From Flavobacteriaceae bacterium (lineage in GTDB: Bacteria; Bacteroidota; Bacteroidia; Flavobacteriales; Flavobacteriaceae): DNA of 58,805 nt. The position numbers and the translations under genes are program-made. Below are positions 35,097-44,508 of this stretch, piece after piece (within the stretch, counting starts at the first letter, position 1; each line of letters begins with the position of its first letter). Location: contig JAURNV010000033.1 of NCBI GenBank assembly GCA_030830005.1, positions 1 through 58,805 on the forward strand, given 5' to 3'. Under the pieces are notes generated by a model. That model was not told the DNA's origin. It saw nothing but the letters and a program-made list of their open reading frames with translations, and did no database searches.

Positions 35097-35963
35097 ATGG
35101 TGAACCTACGCCTAATACTACAGATATTTTTAGCTGGAACCTTTTTGTTTTCAGCATATACTAAAGCCATCGCGCCAGGCTTTTTTGAAGTATTGCTCGA
35201 ACAACAAGGCATTGTTCCCAACCGGATGTATGGCGCATGGGCAACAAGAGCTATTATTGCCCTTGAAATTTGGCTAGGCCTTGGCCTATTGTTTTATGTT
35301 TATACACGCGCGCTGCTTAGCATTAGCTTTTGGCTTCTTGTTGCGTTCTCGGCACATTTGTGCTACCTCATTATTATTGGGGAAACAGGAAACTGTGGTT
35401 GTTTTGGCGAAATGATTAGCATGTCTCCTGCAGCCTCTCTAGCGAAAAATATGGTTTTATTAGCCATAAATGGGTTTTTACTACGCTACAAATACAAAGG
35501 CAATAAAAAAGCGGGATGGATTTGGGCATTGCTTCCTGCGATGTTTGCTGCTGCGGTTTTTGTGTGGCCCATACAAACCGAACCTGACGGAGTTGTGGCG
35601 AAATTTCCTGCATTTGAACAAGCGTCCGGAGGCGACATTACTACAGGGGAATATCTCGTAGCGATTCTTAATCTAGGGTGCGAGCATTGCCAAGAAGCGG
35701 CACACGGATTGGCACAGCTCCAGCGCAATGGCCTGGAGATACCACAAGTGGTTGCCTTGTTTTTTGAGGAAGGTGACACCACCCCTGCGCAGTTTAATGC
35801 GTTAACAGACTCAGACTTTCCATATCAAATGATCGATGTAAACACGTTTTTTGACCTTATCGGGAGTGCACCTTCGCGCATTTATTGGATTAAAAACGGC
35901 GAAGTTGTCCAATTTTGGGATGACAAGATCTTAGAGGGAATAAAAACTACCTTTGCACCCTGA
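35097..35963 (+). CDS. MauE/DoxX-like membrane redox protein fused to a thioredoxin-like domain
   Basis: 288 aa. Four membrane segments (about 1-130) contain the MauE-type cysteine pair GNCGCFGE. A fifth segment (about 140-160) leads to a C-terminal thioredoxin-like domain with a CxxC active site (LNLGCEHCQEAAHGL, near residue 200) and a cis-Pro-like SAPSRIYWIK. The arrangement suggests transfer of electrons from the membrane Cys pair to a periplasmic or extracytoplasmic thiol domain, as in oxidative folding or disulfide reduction. The partner is unknown. It overlaps dus by 1 nt (TGATG). Confidence 0.78.
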   Translation: MVNLRLILQIFLAGTFLFSAYTKAIAPGFFEVLLEQQGIVPNRMYGAWATRAIIALEIWLGLGLLFYVYTRALLSISFWLLVAFSAHLCYLIIIGETGNCGCFGEMISMSPAASLAKNMVLLAINGFLLRYKYKGNKKAGWIWALLPAMFAAAVFVWPIQTEPDGVVAKFPAFEQASGGDITTGEYLVAILNLGCEHCQEAAHGLAQLQRNGLEIPQVVALFFEEGDTTPAQFNALTDSDFPYQMIDVNTFFDLIGSAPSRIYWIKNGEVVQFWDDKILEGIKTTFAP

Positions 35964-36949
35964 TGGTAAAAATCGGTGACATAGCACTTGGCGATTTTCC
36001 GTTGTTGTTGGCACCTATGGAGGACGTTAGCGACCCGCCTTTTCGCGCCCTATGTAAAGAGCAAGGCGCCGATGTGGTTTACACCGAATTTATTTCCAGC
36101 GAAGGGCTTATTCGTGATGCTGCAAAAAGCGTGATGAAGCTTGACATTTATGAAGCAGAACGGCCCGTAGGAATTCAGATTTTCGGCGCGAATTTAGACT
36201 CTATGTTGCAGTCAGTGGATATAGTAGAAAAAACCAACCCGGACATTATAGACATCAATTTTGGTTGTCCAGTAAAAAAAGTAGTTTCCAAAGGGGCTGG
36301 AGCTGGGATTTTAAAAGACATTCCGCTGATGGTTTCGTTAACCGCCGAAATGGTAAAACGCACGCAGCTACCCATAACGGTAAAAACCCGCTTGGGTTGG
36401 GATCATGACAGCATTAAAATTGTTGAGGTTGCCGAACGACTGCAAGATGTTGGCGCCAAAGCCATTTCGATACACGGTAGAACTAGGGCGCAGATGTATA
36501 AAGGAGCCGCCGATTGGACGCATATTGCAGAAGTCAAAAACAACCCGCGGATGCATATTCCTGTGTTTGGCAACGGCGATGTAGACGCGCCTGAACGCGC
36601 TGTGGAAATGCGCGACCAATACGGTTTAGACGGCGCGATGATAGGCAGGGCAAGTATTGGAAACCCCTGGTTTTTCAATGAAGTAAAGCACTATTTTAAG
36701 TACGGGACCCATGCTTCACCGCCAAGTCTTGCGGAGCGGGCAGCTATGGCACGACGCCACTTGGAAATGGCGATTGATTGGAAAGGCGAAAAACTCGGTG
36801 TTTTTGAAACCCGCCGTCACTACACCAACTATTTTAAAGGAATTCCTGATTTTAAGCCTCACCGTCAACGCCTCGTTACCGAAGACGACCCAGCAGATGT
36901 GTTTGCTGTTTTGGATGAGATTGAAGCGCTTTTTGGGGCTACGGTCTAG
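35963..36949 (+). CDS. dusB: tRNA-dihydrouridine synthase
   Basis: 328 aa FMN-dependent reductase. LLAPMEDVSDPPFRALCKEQGADVVYTEFIS begins the TIM barrel. The catalytic Cys is in DINFGCPVKKVVSKGAGAGIL, and TVKTRLGWD, SIHGRTRAQMYKGAADW and GNGDV with DGAMIGRASIGNPWFF are further flavin and RNA contacts. It reduces specific uridines in the tRNA D-loop. DusB-type by overall pattern; exact position specificity is not certain. The 3' end overlaps the convergent permease gene by 11 nt. Confidence 0.93.
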   Translation: MVKIGDIALGDFPLLLAPMEDVSDPPFRALCKEQGADVVYTEFISSEGLIRDAAKSVMKLDIYEAERPVGIQIFGANLDSMLQSVDIVEKTNPDIIDINFGCPVKKVVSKGAGAGILKDIPLMVSLTAEMVKRTQLPITVKTRLGWDHDSIKIVEVAERLQDVGAKAISIHGRTRAQMYKGAADWTHIAEVKNNPRMHIPVFGNGDVDAPERAVEMRDQYGLDGAMIGRASIGNPWFFNEVKHYFKYGTHASPPSLAERAAMARRHLEMAIDWKGEKLGVFETRRHYTNYFKGIPDFKPHRQRLVTEDDPADVFAVLDEIEALFGATV

Positions 36950-38135
36950 TTAATACACCTTTCACCACCCCCGAAGTCAGCCACGCGACAAGTACACTAA
37001 GTCCTCCCACAACAGGAAGCACAGTCCATAGCGATGACCATTCTAATGCTACGGGGTAAGGTAAATACGACCCGGGAATTTGCACCAAGGCATATGTTTT
37101 TTGTACCCACACAAAAAGCAGCGCCAGCAATAGGCCAATGCCCCCGCCCACAAACGAAAGGAACAACCCTTGCACAAAAAACACAGCGCGTAACGCAGCC
37201 CGTGGCGCACCTAATTGGTGTAGTGTTTTGACGTTCTCTCTTTTTTCCAACACTGTCATGATGATAGCCCCAACGACATTAAACAACGCAATAAGCACCA
37301 CTAAGGAAAGAATGGCAATTACGGCAATGCGTTCGGTTTGCAACATTTTATACAAGGCAGGGTTCCGCCCCGTTTTGGTCAATACGCGATAATTGCTGCC
37401 GAGTTGTTGCCGCAAAGTGTTTTGCACAGAGACATCGTCAGCTTCAGGCTGCAGTTTTACATATAATGCTGAAGCTTGGTGCATAGGAACACGCAGTACA
37501 TTTTGCACCATGGAAAGAGGAGCAAAAGCGGTAGTTTCATCTAGGGACTCACCTAACTGAAAGATACCCCGCACCAAAGCTGTTTGTGCCCGAAAAGGGT
37601 ATTGGTTAAGCACGCTTTTGCTTTGTTGGTTTGGAAACAGGAGGGTTACGCCTTCGGGGTGATCGTAAGCAGCCCCATCAAGTTGCGACAATACTCCTAT
37701 ACCCAAAACGAGGTCATTTGCACCAGGGTCAACCCATTCGCCAACCATGGTTTCGCCAGCAACCACTTCTCGAAATAAACTGTCTACTCCAATGATGTTA
37801 GCAAAAGCGGTTCGGCCCTCAAAACGCAACATCATTTCCTGGGAAAGCGTAGCGGAAACAAGAGCTATTTCGGGGGAGGTTTTTAGAACAACAAGCGCCG
37901 TATCTTTTGTGCTTAAATAAGGAGTTTTTGCAGGTTCAATGTAAATGTCAGGGTCAAAAGCGTGGGTAAATTCCAACCCAAATTCACGTAATCCACCAAA
38001 TACCGAAAGCACAATAAAAAAGGCAAAAACAGCTATACCCACCACAAAAGCTGCAAATCGGCTAATGAGTGTTACCGCCACTTTTTTTCGTAGCCCAAAG
38101 GTATAGCGTAACGCAAGTAAGCGGATTAAGCGCAT
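36939..38135 (-). CDS. FtsX-like ABC transporter permease (LolC/E-type)
   Basis: 398 aa. An N-terminal membrane segment (AFVVGIAVFAFFIVLSVFGG) is followed by a periplasmic MacB-PCD-like domain (about 50-255). Three C-terminal membrane helices carry the FtsX signature (LVVLIALFNVVGAIIMTVLEKRENVKTLHQLGA). This resembles the permease of lipoprotein-release or related mechanotransmission ABC systems. No ATPase gene is adjacent. It lies 1 nt downstream of rbfA, a neighbourhood I recall in Flavobacteriales. Confidence 0.83.
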   Translation of the reverse strand: MRLIRLLALRYTFGLRKKVAVTLISRFAAFVVGIAVFAFFIVLSVFGGLREFGLEFTHAFDPDIYIEPAKTPYLSTKDTALVVLKTSPEIALVSATLSQEMMLRFEGRTAFANIIGVDSLFREVVAGETMVGEWVDPGANDLVLGIGVLSQLDGAAYDHPEGVTLLFPNQQSKSVLNQYPFRAQTALVRGIFQLGESLDETTAFAPLSMVQNVLRVPMHQASALYVKLQPEADDVSVQNTLRQQLGSNYRVLTKTGRNPALYKMLQTERIAVIAILSLVVLIALFNVVGAIIMTVLEKRENVKTLHQLGAPRAALRAVFFVQGLFLSFVGGGIGLLLALLFVWVQKTYALVQIPGSYLPYPVALEWSSLWTVLPVVGGLSVLVAWLTSGVVKGVLTRP

Positions 38136-38136
38136 C

Positions 38137-38499
38137 TTATGGTTTCAAAGGATCGTTTTTGCGGGTAAGCGAAGCTTCAATCGCATCGATATATTCTAGC
38201 GAGTCGTCTAAATAAAAAGCTAAGTCTGGGACTTTGCGCAAGTCGTTGCGAAGTTGTTTCGCCAAATCATGTTTAAGCACATTTTTGTTAGTCTTAATCC
38301 CCTCTAGCACTTCTTTGGCTTTGTTGTGTGGAAAAATAGACAGATAAACTTTAGCCAAACTCAAGTCAACTGTAATGCTCACTTTTGAGACAGAAAGGAT
38401 AAGGTTTTTAACGCCTTGTGCTCGAATAGCACCTTGCAAAAGCCCAGTAATTTCTTGCTGCAAAAGTATATTGATTTTTTTCTGTCGTTGTGTTTCCAT
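38137..38499 (-). CDS. rbfA: 30S ribosome-binding factor A
   Basis: 120 aa KH-fold protein. RQKKINILLQQEITGLLQ, ILSVSKVSITVDLSLAKVYLSIF and LRKVPDLAFYLDDSLEYIDAIEASL are the three conserved RbfA blocks. It assists late 16S rRNA processing and cold adaptation. A -7 element lies 4 nt before its ATG. Confidence 0.93.
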   Translation of the reverse strand: METQRQKKINILLQQEITGLLQGAIRAQGVKNLILSVSKVSITVDLSLAKVYLSIFPHNKAKEVLEGIKTNKNVLKHDLAKQLRNDLRKVPDLAFYLDDSLEYIDAIEASLTRKNDPLKP

Positions 38500-38503
38500 G
38501 CAT

Positions 38504-38511
38504 CAAAAGTA
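38504..38511 (-). promoter_or_regulatory. -7 element TACTTTTG for rbfA-permease
   Basis: TACTTTTG on the minus strand ends 4 nt before the rbfA ATG, implying a leaderless mRNA. Confidence 0.5.
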
Positions 38512-38543
38512 CTAATAACACAGGCAAACCTGTATTTTTACGT

Positions 38544-39623
38544 ATGGATTTTCCCATTCGAAAGATTGTACACATTGACATGGACGCATTTTTTGCTTCT
38601 GTAGAGCAGTTAGACAATCCAGCTCTTCGGGGCAAGCCCATTGCCGTGGGAGGCGGTTCTGAACGAGGAGTAGTGGCAGCAGCAAGCTATGAGGCCCGCC
38701 CCTTTGGAGTGCGCAGCGCCATGTCGGGAAGACAAGCTAAAAAACTATGTCCCGAGCTGATTTTTGTTCAGTCAAATGGGGAACGCTACAGAGAAGTTTC
38801 CCAACAAATTCGTGATATTTTTTATACATATACAGATTTGGTAGAGCCACTATCGTTAGACGAAGCCTATCTTGACGTAACTCAAAACAAAAAAGGGATG
38901 GTGTCTGCAACCCAAATTGCTACAGAAATTCGCGAACAAATCTACACCAAAACCCAACTCACCGCTTCGGCAGGAATTTCTATCAATAAATTTCTGGCAA
39001 AAGTTGCCAGCGATTACAACAAGCCCAACGGCCAAAAAACCATTCCACCAGAGGAGGTATTGTCGTTTTTAGAGGCATTGGATATTCGTAAGTTTCATGG
39101 AATAGGAAAAGTAACGTCAGATAAAATGTATCGGATGGGGATATACACTGGGGGAGATTTAAAAAAACGCTCCATAGAGGAACTTAACGAAAAATTTGGC
39201 AAATCAGGGCGTTACTATTATCATGTGGTTCGGGGGGTTCACACGAGTGAAGTTAAGCCTACACGCATCCCTAAATCAGTAGGCGCAGAGCGTACGTTTT
39301 CTAAAAATTTGTCAAGTGAAGTATATATGGAAGAACGCCTTTCCGAAATTGTAGCCGCTCTTCAAAAAAGGATGGGCAAAAAAAAAGTTGCCGGAAAAAC
39401 GATAACATTGAAAATTAAATATTCGGATTTCATTATTCAAACGCGGAGTAAAACGTTGCCGCTTTATATTTCTGACGCAAGCCTAATATTAGAGGAAGCT
39501 AGAAAACTACTATATCAGGAAAAACTCCAAGACTCTGTACGCCTGTTGGGCGTTTCTCTTTCTAACTTCAAAAACGAGAAGCAACAAAAACCAATAGAGG
39601 AACAGTTACAATTTCGGTTCTAG
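38544..39623 (+). CDS. dinB: DNA polymerase IV
   Basis: 359 aa from the ATG at 38544; an in-frame ATG at 38490 would overlap rbfA and add a non-conserved extension. Y-family motifs: VHIDMDAFFASVEQL (first metal Asp), SLDEAYLDV (second and third acidic residues), ASAGISINKFLAKVASDYNKP. The little-finger domain is followed by a C-terminal QLQFRF that fits the sliding-clamp binding motif. It carries out error-prone translesion synthesis. No LexA box was recognised. The 3' end overlaps pyk by 4 nt, tail to tail. Confidence 0.95.
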   Translation: MDFPIRKIVHIDMDAFFASVEQLDNPALRGKPIAVGGGSERGVVAAASYEARPFGVRSAMSGRQAKKLCPELIFVQSNGERYREVSQQIRDIFYTYTDLVEPLSLDEAYLDVTQNKKGMVSATQIATEIREQIYTKTQLTASAGISINKFLAKVASDYNKPNGQKTIPPEEVLSFLEALDIRKFHGIGKVTSDKMYRMGIYTGGDLKKRSIEELNEKFGKSGRYYYHVVRGVHTSEVKPTRIPKSVGAERTFSKNLSSEVYMEERLSEIVAALQKRMGKKKVAGKTITLKIKYSDFIIQTRSKTLPLYISDASLILEEARKLLYQEKLQDSVRLLGVSLSNFKNEKQQKPIEEQLQFRF

Positions 39624-41047
39624 ACGGTAGAAACGCGCAAGGTATTAACCATACCATGCTCAGCCACAGGCATTGCCACAAGGTTTATAAGCGAGTCACC
39701 TGCTACAACATAGCCTTTGTCTTTGGCAATTTGATTTACCTCTTTAACAGTATCATCAGTTGATCCATCCCCTTCATACAAAGACCCCTTCACGCCCCAT
39801 ATCAAGTTAAGCTGTGCAAGAATGCGCTTGTTGGAAGTAAACACTAAAATTGCTGCTTTGGGTCGCCATGCCGAAATTTGATATGCGGTATAACCACTAT
39901 TGGTAAGCGTACAAATCGCTTTGGCTTCAATTTCGTTAGCCATGGTTGCTGCATGGTAACAAACAGATTTTGTAATAAACCGGTCGTTTTTGTTTTTAGG
40001 CGCCCCCAAGGGCACTTGAAGATGGGGATGATTCTCAACGCTAACAATAATTTTCCGCACGGTTTGAATCACTTCTACGGGATATTTTCCAACAGAGGTT
40101 TCGCCAGAAAGCATCACTGCGTCTGCACCGTCCATAACAGAGTTTGCCACGTCGTTTACCTCTGCTCTTGTGGGGGTTAAACCTTCAATCATAGATTCCA
40201 TCATTTGTGTTGCCACAATTACAGGAATGCGTGCTAATTTAGCGCGTTGTACTAATGTTTTTTGCATTAAAGGAACTTCTTCGGCGGGAACTTCAACCCC
40301 TAAATCGCCACGAGCAACCATCAATCCATCACTTGCCGAAACAATTTCGTCTAAGTTTGCCAGTGCTTCAGGTTTTTCAATTTTAGAAATAATGGGAATG
40401 TCGTACTCACCATGCTTCTTGATTAGCTTGCGTAAATCTTCAACGTCTTGTTTGTGGCGAACAAAAGAAAGAGCAATCCAATCGACATTATGAGCTATGG
40501 CGAAAATGGCATCCTTGATGTCTTTTTTTGTCAGCGCAGGTAGAGAAATGTTGGTGTTGGGAAGATTTACTCCTTTTTTTGATTTTAGTACGCCCCCTTG
40601 GATCACGCGTGCTGTAACCCGCGACTTTTTGTCTGTTTCTAGAATTTCAAAAATGAGCTTGCCGTCATCCAATAAAATGCGCTCGCCAGGGCTTACGTCT
40701 TGCGGAAACTGAGCATAATTCATATAAATCGCATCAGCAGTACCTTCTTCGACTTTTTTCGTTGTAAAACAAACTTCTTGCCCTTCACGGACTAGGGTGT
40801 CGGGCGCCATATTGCCCACACGAAGCTTAGGGCCTTGTAAGTCGGCCAAGATAGCTACGTGAAACCCCAGCTCAATATTAAGCGCTCTAATTATATCAAT
40901 ACGTTCTTGAACATCTTCATAATCGGCATGGGAGAAGTTAATTCGAAACACATTAACCCCGCTAAGCATCATTTCTCGAATAGTTTCTTTTGTAGAAGAT
41001 GCAGGCCCAAGGGTAGCAACGATTTTAGTTTTTTTAATTTTATGCAT
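39620..41047 (-). CDS. pyk: pyruvate kinase
   Basis: 475 aa. TKIVATLGPASS at the N-terminus, NFSHADYEDV, DLQGPKLRVG, ISKIEKPEALANLDEI (catalytic Lys), GLMVARGDLGVEVP and MDGADAVMLSGETSVGKYPVE are all present. It makes ATP and pyruvate from phosphoenolpyruvate. It starts 1 nt after the IPExxxVDY gene, an arrangement I recall as conserved in Bacteroidota. Confidence 0.96.
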   Translation of the reverse strand: MHKIKKTKIVATLGPASSTKETIREMMLSGVNVFRINFSHADYEDVQERIDIIRALNIELGFHVAILADLQGPKLRVGNMAPDTLVREGQEVCFTTKKVEEGTADAIYMNYAQFPQDVSPGERILLDDGKLIFEILETDKKSRVTARVIQGGVLKSKKGVNLPNTNISLPALTKKDIKDAIFAIAHNVDWIALSFVRHKQDVEDLRKLIKKHGEYDIPIISKIEKPEALANLDEIVSASDGLMVARGDLGVEVPAEEVPLMQKTLVQRAKLARIPVIVATQMMESMIEGLTPTRAEVNDVANSVMDGADAVMLSGETSVGKYPVEVIQTVRKIIVSVENHPHLQVPLGAPKNKNDRFITKSVCYHAATMANEIEAKAICTLTNSGYTAYQISAWRPKAAILVFTSNKRILAQLNLIWGVKGSLYEGDGSTDDTVKEVNQIAKDKGYVVAGDSLINLVAMPVAEHGMVNTLRVSTV

Positions 41048-41048
41048 A

Positions 41049-41495
41049 TTAAAAGGTCAATTGTTTTTTAATGGTGTTAAGCGTTTTTGGAAGACGGTAG
41101 CATGAAATAACCCGGCCAAGTGCACTAACTTTTTTAATAACGGCATTAGTTAATCCATTAACACAAACGAGTATATCGGGGCGGTCTAACTCAGGGAACA
41201 GGTAAATTTGCTGTTCGGTTTGTGCAAAAAGGGTATTCGTTGCAGAATTTTGAGTTCCTGTAGAGTGATTTTCAACAACACGCCACGATTGTTGCATTAC
41301 GGCACAGTCATATTCATAAACGGCAAACCCCTGACTCGAAGGCGGTGTGGTAATATCTTCTTCGCTTCTTTGTAGCGAAAGCCCAAGAAGCCTATTAAGC
41401 CTAAAAACAAACATGTAGCTAGGCAAAACGGTGTGCACACAGAGTACGTCTTGGTCGTGTGCTTCTTGCTCCAAGCTAAGTTTGTGAGTTAACAT
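41049..41495 (-). CDS. IPExxxVDY family protein
   Basis: 148 aa, no signal or membrane segment. The family is named after a central IPExxxVDY motif; here the equivalent reads FPELDRPDI, so the motif is divergent. Identification leans on position between rnc and pyk, length, and the preceding pattern YEYDC...QSWRVVENHS. Function is unknown; its constant neighbours suggest a link to fatty-acid or glycolytic housekeeping, but this is only context. Confidence 0.72.
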   Translation of the reverse strand: MLTHKLSLEQEAHDQDVLCVHTVLPSYMFVFRLNRLLGLSLQRSEEDITTPPSSQGFAVYEYDCAVMQQSWRVVENHSTGTQNSATNTLFAQTEQQIYLFPELDRPDILVCVNGLTNAVIKKVSALGRVISCYRLPKTLNTIKKQLTF

Positions 41496-41565
41496 AATTA
41501 TTGATGTCGCTAAGATACGTTACAAAACACAATATAACATTCGTATTTTGAGGGATATTAACTAT

Positions 41566-42315
41566 TTAATGCCGGGTTGTAATAGACTTGATTTGGTGTT
41601 GAAATTGAAAAAAGGCACGCTTTGAAACTTTTTCTACGGCTTTTTTCTTATTTGTGGCTCGTGCCGAAGCCACAATCTTATTGTTAATCCAAAGCTTGGC
41701 TTTGTAGTGGCTTATGTCTTCTGCACTATCATCTTTTGTAACTTCATAGCGATACTGCTTTCTGTTTTTCTGGAACCAATCTACCAATAGGCTTTTATAG
41801 CTGAGGACTATGTTTTGAAGTTTTGTTAAGTCGACATAGGGATCAATCATACACGAGTGCACAAATTGAGAGCATGCTTGAAAACCACTGTCTAAATAAA
41901 CGGCGCCAACTAATGCTTCAAAAAGATTTCCATGCACGTCTGCACCATAGTTTTTTGCAGGCACATTTGAAGAAAGGTGGTTGATAAGCCCAAGGTGTTC
42001 TCCTATTTGGTTCAGAAAGGCACGCCGAACAATTTTGGACCGCATAAGCGTTAGGGAACCCTCATTGTTTTCGGGCAGTTTTTGAAATAAATGCGTTGCA
42101 ACAATAGTATTTAACACCGCGTCACCCAAAAACTCTAGCCGTTCGTAGTTTATTTTTTTACCCATCATATCGGTTTCTTCCATAGAAGTATGTGTAAAAA
42201 CGCGACGAAACAACGAGATGTCTTTAGGAGAAAATCCGAGGAGATTTTTCACGACATTGAATAACGGATCTTGCTTAATGGTGCTCCCTTTGCGCAAAAA
42301 CCGATGAAGTCGCAT
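41566..42315 (-). CDS. rnc: ribonuclease III
   Basis: 249 aa from the ATG at 42315, one base after the fabF stop; a longer frame would run back into fabF. The catalytic signature is ERLEFLGDAVLNTIVA, with a second acidic cluster HGNLFEALVGAVYLDSG. The C-terminal dsRNA-binding domain includes HYKAKLWINNKIVASARATNKKKAVEKVSKRAF. It cuts double-stranded RNA, including rRNA precursors. Confidence 0.95.
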   Translation of the reverse strand: MRLHRFLRKGSTIKQDPLFNVVKNLLGFSPKDISLFRRVFTHTSMEETDMMGKKINYERLEFLGDAVLNTIVATHLFQKLPENNEGSLTLMRSKIVRRAFLNQIGEHLGLINHLSSNVPAKNYGADVHGNLFEALVGAVYLDSGFQACSQFVHSCMIDPYVDLTKLQNIVLSYKSLLVDWFQKNRKQYRYEVTKDDSAEDISHYKAKLWINNKIVASARATNKKKAVEKVSKRAFFQFQHQIKSITTRH

Positions 42316-42316
42316 A

Positions 42317-43567
42317 TCAATCCATTTTGGCAAACAACACACAGGCGTTATGTCCGCCGAACCCAAAGGTATTGCTCATTGCCATGGAAACCTCTCTTTT
42401 TTGAGCAGTATTGAACGTAAAGTTAATAGATGGGTCTATATTTTCATCAGGAGTTTTGTGGTTTATGGTTGGCGGCACAATACCATGCTTTATACTCAAA
42501 ATCGAAGCTATGGCTTCAACAGCCCCAGCAGCTCCCAAAAGGTGTCCCGTCATGGACTTTGTTGAATTGATATTCATGGTATATAGATGATCGCCAAAAA
42601 CCTCTTTAAGTGCCTTAGTCTCTGCCACATCGCCAAGAGGCGTTGAGGTTCCGTGCATATTCACCACATCGATATCAGTTATTGAAACACCAGCATCAGC
42701 CAAACAGTTTTCCATAACACTGGTTGCGCCTAACCCATCTGGGTGCGGCGCTGTAATGTGGTAAGCATCTGCAGAAAGGCCTCCACCAGTAACTTCAGCA
42801 TAAATTGTAGCTCCTCTTGCTTGAGCATGCTCAAGGCTTTCTAAGATAAGCGCACCGCTACCTTCGCCCATTACAAACCCGTCTCTATCCTTATCAAAAG
42901 GTCTAGAAGCCGTAGCAGGGTCATCATTTCGTGTAGACAAAGCATGCAACGCATTAAACCCTCCAATACTTGCTTTAGTTACTCCCGCTTCAGAGCCACC
43001 AGTTACCATAACATCGGCATAGCCCAAACGGATATAGTTGAGCGCGTCAATAATAGCATTAGCTGAAGAAGCACAGGCTGAAACGGTAGCAAAGTTCGGA
43101 CCTCTAAAGCCGTATTTGATGGAAATCATTCCGGGGGCAATGTCGGCAATCATTTTAGGGATAAAGAAGGGATTAAATCGAGGGGTGCCATCGCCACTCG
43201 CAAAATTTAACACCTCTTCTTGGAAGGTTTGTAAACCTCCAATTCCTGAACCCCAAATAACACCAACCTTGGCTTTATCAATCGTGTCAAGATTTAGCTC
43301 GGCATCTTGAACAGCTTCATCGGCAGCTACTAGAGCATATTGCGTGAAACGGTCCATTTTGCGGACTTCTTTACGATCAAAAAAAGCGAGCGGGTCAAAA
43401 TTTTTGACCTCGCACGCAAATTGAGTTTTGAATTTAGAAGCGTCGAAATAAGAAATAGGAGCAGCTCCACTGGTTCCACTTACGAGAGCATTCCAGAACG
43501 CTTCTCGATGGTTTCCAATAGGGGTTAGAGCTCCAATTCCTGTAACGACAACGCGCCGCCTAGACAT
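42317..43567 (-). CDS. fabF: beta-ketoacyl-ACP synthase II
   Basis: 416 aa. The active-site Cys is in TVSACASSANAI (about residue 163), with the His residues in NMHGTSTPLGD and STKSMTGHLLGAAGAVEA. VVVTGIGALTPIGN begins the thiolase fold. It elongates acyl-ACP with malonyl-ACP in the cytoplasm. It follows acpP by 9 nt, giving the acpP-fabF-rnc operon. Confidence 0.97.
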   Translation of the reverse strand: MSRRRVVVTGIGALTPIGNHREAFWNALVSGTSGAAPISYFDASKFKTQFACEVKNFDPLAFFDRKEVRKMDRFTQYALVAADEAVQDAELNLDTIDKAKVGVIWGSGIGGLQTFQEEVLNFASGDGTPRFNPFFIPKMIADIAPGMISIKYGFRGPNFATVSACASSANAIIDALNYIRLGYADVMVTGGSEAGVTKASIGGFNALHALSTRNDDPATASRPFDKDRDGFVMGEGSGALILESLEHAQARGATIYAEVTGGGLSADAYHITAPHPDGLGATSVMENCLADAGVSITDIDVVNMHGTSTPLGDVAETKALKEVFGDHLYTMNINSTKSMTGHLLGAAGAVEAIASILSIKHGIVPPTINHKTPDENIDPSINFTFNTAQKREVSMAMSNTFGFGGHNACVLFAKMD

Positions 43568-43576
43568 GAAAAATGA

Positions 43577-43810
43577 TTATTTGTTTCCCTCTATATACTG
43601 AATAGCTTGACCTACAGTAGCAATATTTTCTGCTTGGTCATCAGGAATTTGAATGTCAAATTCCTTTTTGAACTCCATAATTAGCTCGACGGTATCTAAT
43701 GAGTCTGCGCCCAAATCGTTAGTAAAGCTAGCTTCAGCAACGACTTCATTTTCGTCGACACCTAGTTTATCTACTATAATAGCCTTTACACGTGATGCAA
43801 TATCAGACAT
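43577..43810 (-). CDS. acpP: acyl carrier protein
   Basis: 77 aa acidic protein. The 4'-phosphopantetheine Ser is in [21 protein letters not shown] (Ser about residue 37). It carries acyl chains for fatty-acid synthesis and heads the leftward operon with fabF and rnc. Its own -7 element lies 24 nt upstream. Confidence 0.97.
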   Translation of the reverse strand: MSDIASRVKAIIVDKLGVDENEVVAEASFTNDLGADSLDTVELIMEFKKEFDIQIPDDQAENIATVGQAIQYIEGNK

Positions 43811-43834
43811 AATTTTGGTTTTTAAATTTGGGAC

Positions 43835-43842
43835 AAAAATAG
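43835..43842 (-). promoter_or_regulatory. -7 element TATTTTTG for acpP-fabF-rnc
   Basis: TATTTTTG on the minus strand, 24 nt upstream of the acpP ATG, divergent from the purN promoter. Confidence 0.55.
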
Positions 43843-43919
43843 AAAAACTTTAATGCGCACGCATTTTATTTTGAAAATTTTACGTCTTACAAAAGTTAAA
43901 CAAAAGCAATTTAAATGTG

Positions 43920-43927
43920 TAATTTTG
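43920..43927 (+). promoter_or_regulatory. -7 element TAATTTTG for purN-rnhA-kinase
   Basis: TAATTTTG ends 17 nt before the TTG start of purN. Confidence 0.55.
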
Positions 43928-43944
43928 CATAAAAGAAGGGCGTT

Positions 43945-44508
43945 TTGAACACAATAGTTGTTTTTGCCTCGGGTTCTGGCTCGAATGCGGAGAAGATAAT
44001 TTCTTATTTTGAAAAGGTTTCTCATGTTGAGGTTTTAAAGGTCTATACAAACAATTCCAAGGCAGGAGTAATCGCCCGAGTTTCGTCGAAAGGTGTTCCC
44101 ACAAGGGTTTTTGATCGAGAGACATATGAAAAAGAAGTCCTTGATGAGTTGAAAAAACTCAACCCTTCACTGGTGGTACTAGCGGGGTTTTTATGGAAAA
44201 TACCACAAGGATATTTAAGCGCATTCCCCAGTAAAATTATAAATATACACCCCTCTTTATTGCCAAAATATGGGGGAAAAGGCATGTATGGCGGCCATGT
44301 TTTTGACGCCATTGTTGCTAATAAAGAGTCTGAGACCGGGATTACTATACACTATGTTAATGAGCATTATGATGAGGGCGCGATTATTTTTCAAGCAAAA
44401 ACATCCCTTTCCACGTCTGATACGGCTGAAAGTGTTGCTGAAAAAACACATCGTCTTGAACACAAACATTTCGCAGCTGTAATTCACAAACTCCTCGAAA
44501 ATCAATGA
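43945..44508 (+). CDS. purN: phosphoribosylglycinamide formyltransferase, TTG start
   Basis: 187 aa. The start must be TTG at 43945: an in-frame stop lies 18 nt upstream and the conserved IVVFASGSGSNAEKII begins at residue 4. The formyl-transfer site NIHPSLLPKYGGKGMYGGHV and the Asp in HYVNEHYDEGAIIFQ are present. It formylates GAR in purine synthesis. It overlaps rnhA by 4 nt. Confidence 0.94.
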   Translation: MNTIVVFASGSGSNAEKIISYFEKVSHVEVLKVYTNNSKAGVIARVSSKGVPTRVFDRETYEKEVLDELKKLNPSLVVLAGFLWKIPQGYLSAFPSKIINIHPSLLPKYGGKGMYGGHVFDAIVANKESETGITIHYVNEHYDEGAIIFQAKTSLSTSDTAESVAEKTHRLEHKHFAAVIHKLLENQ

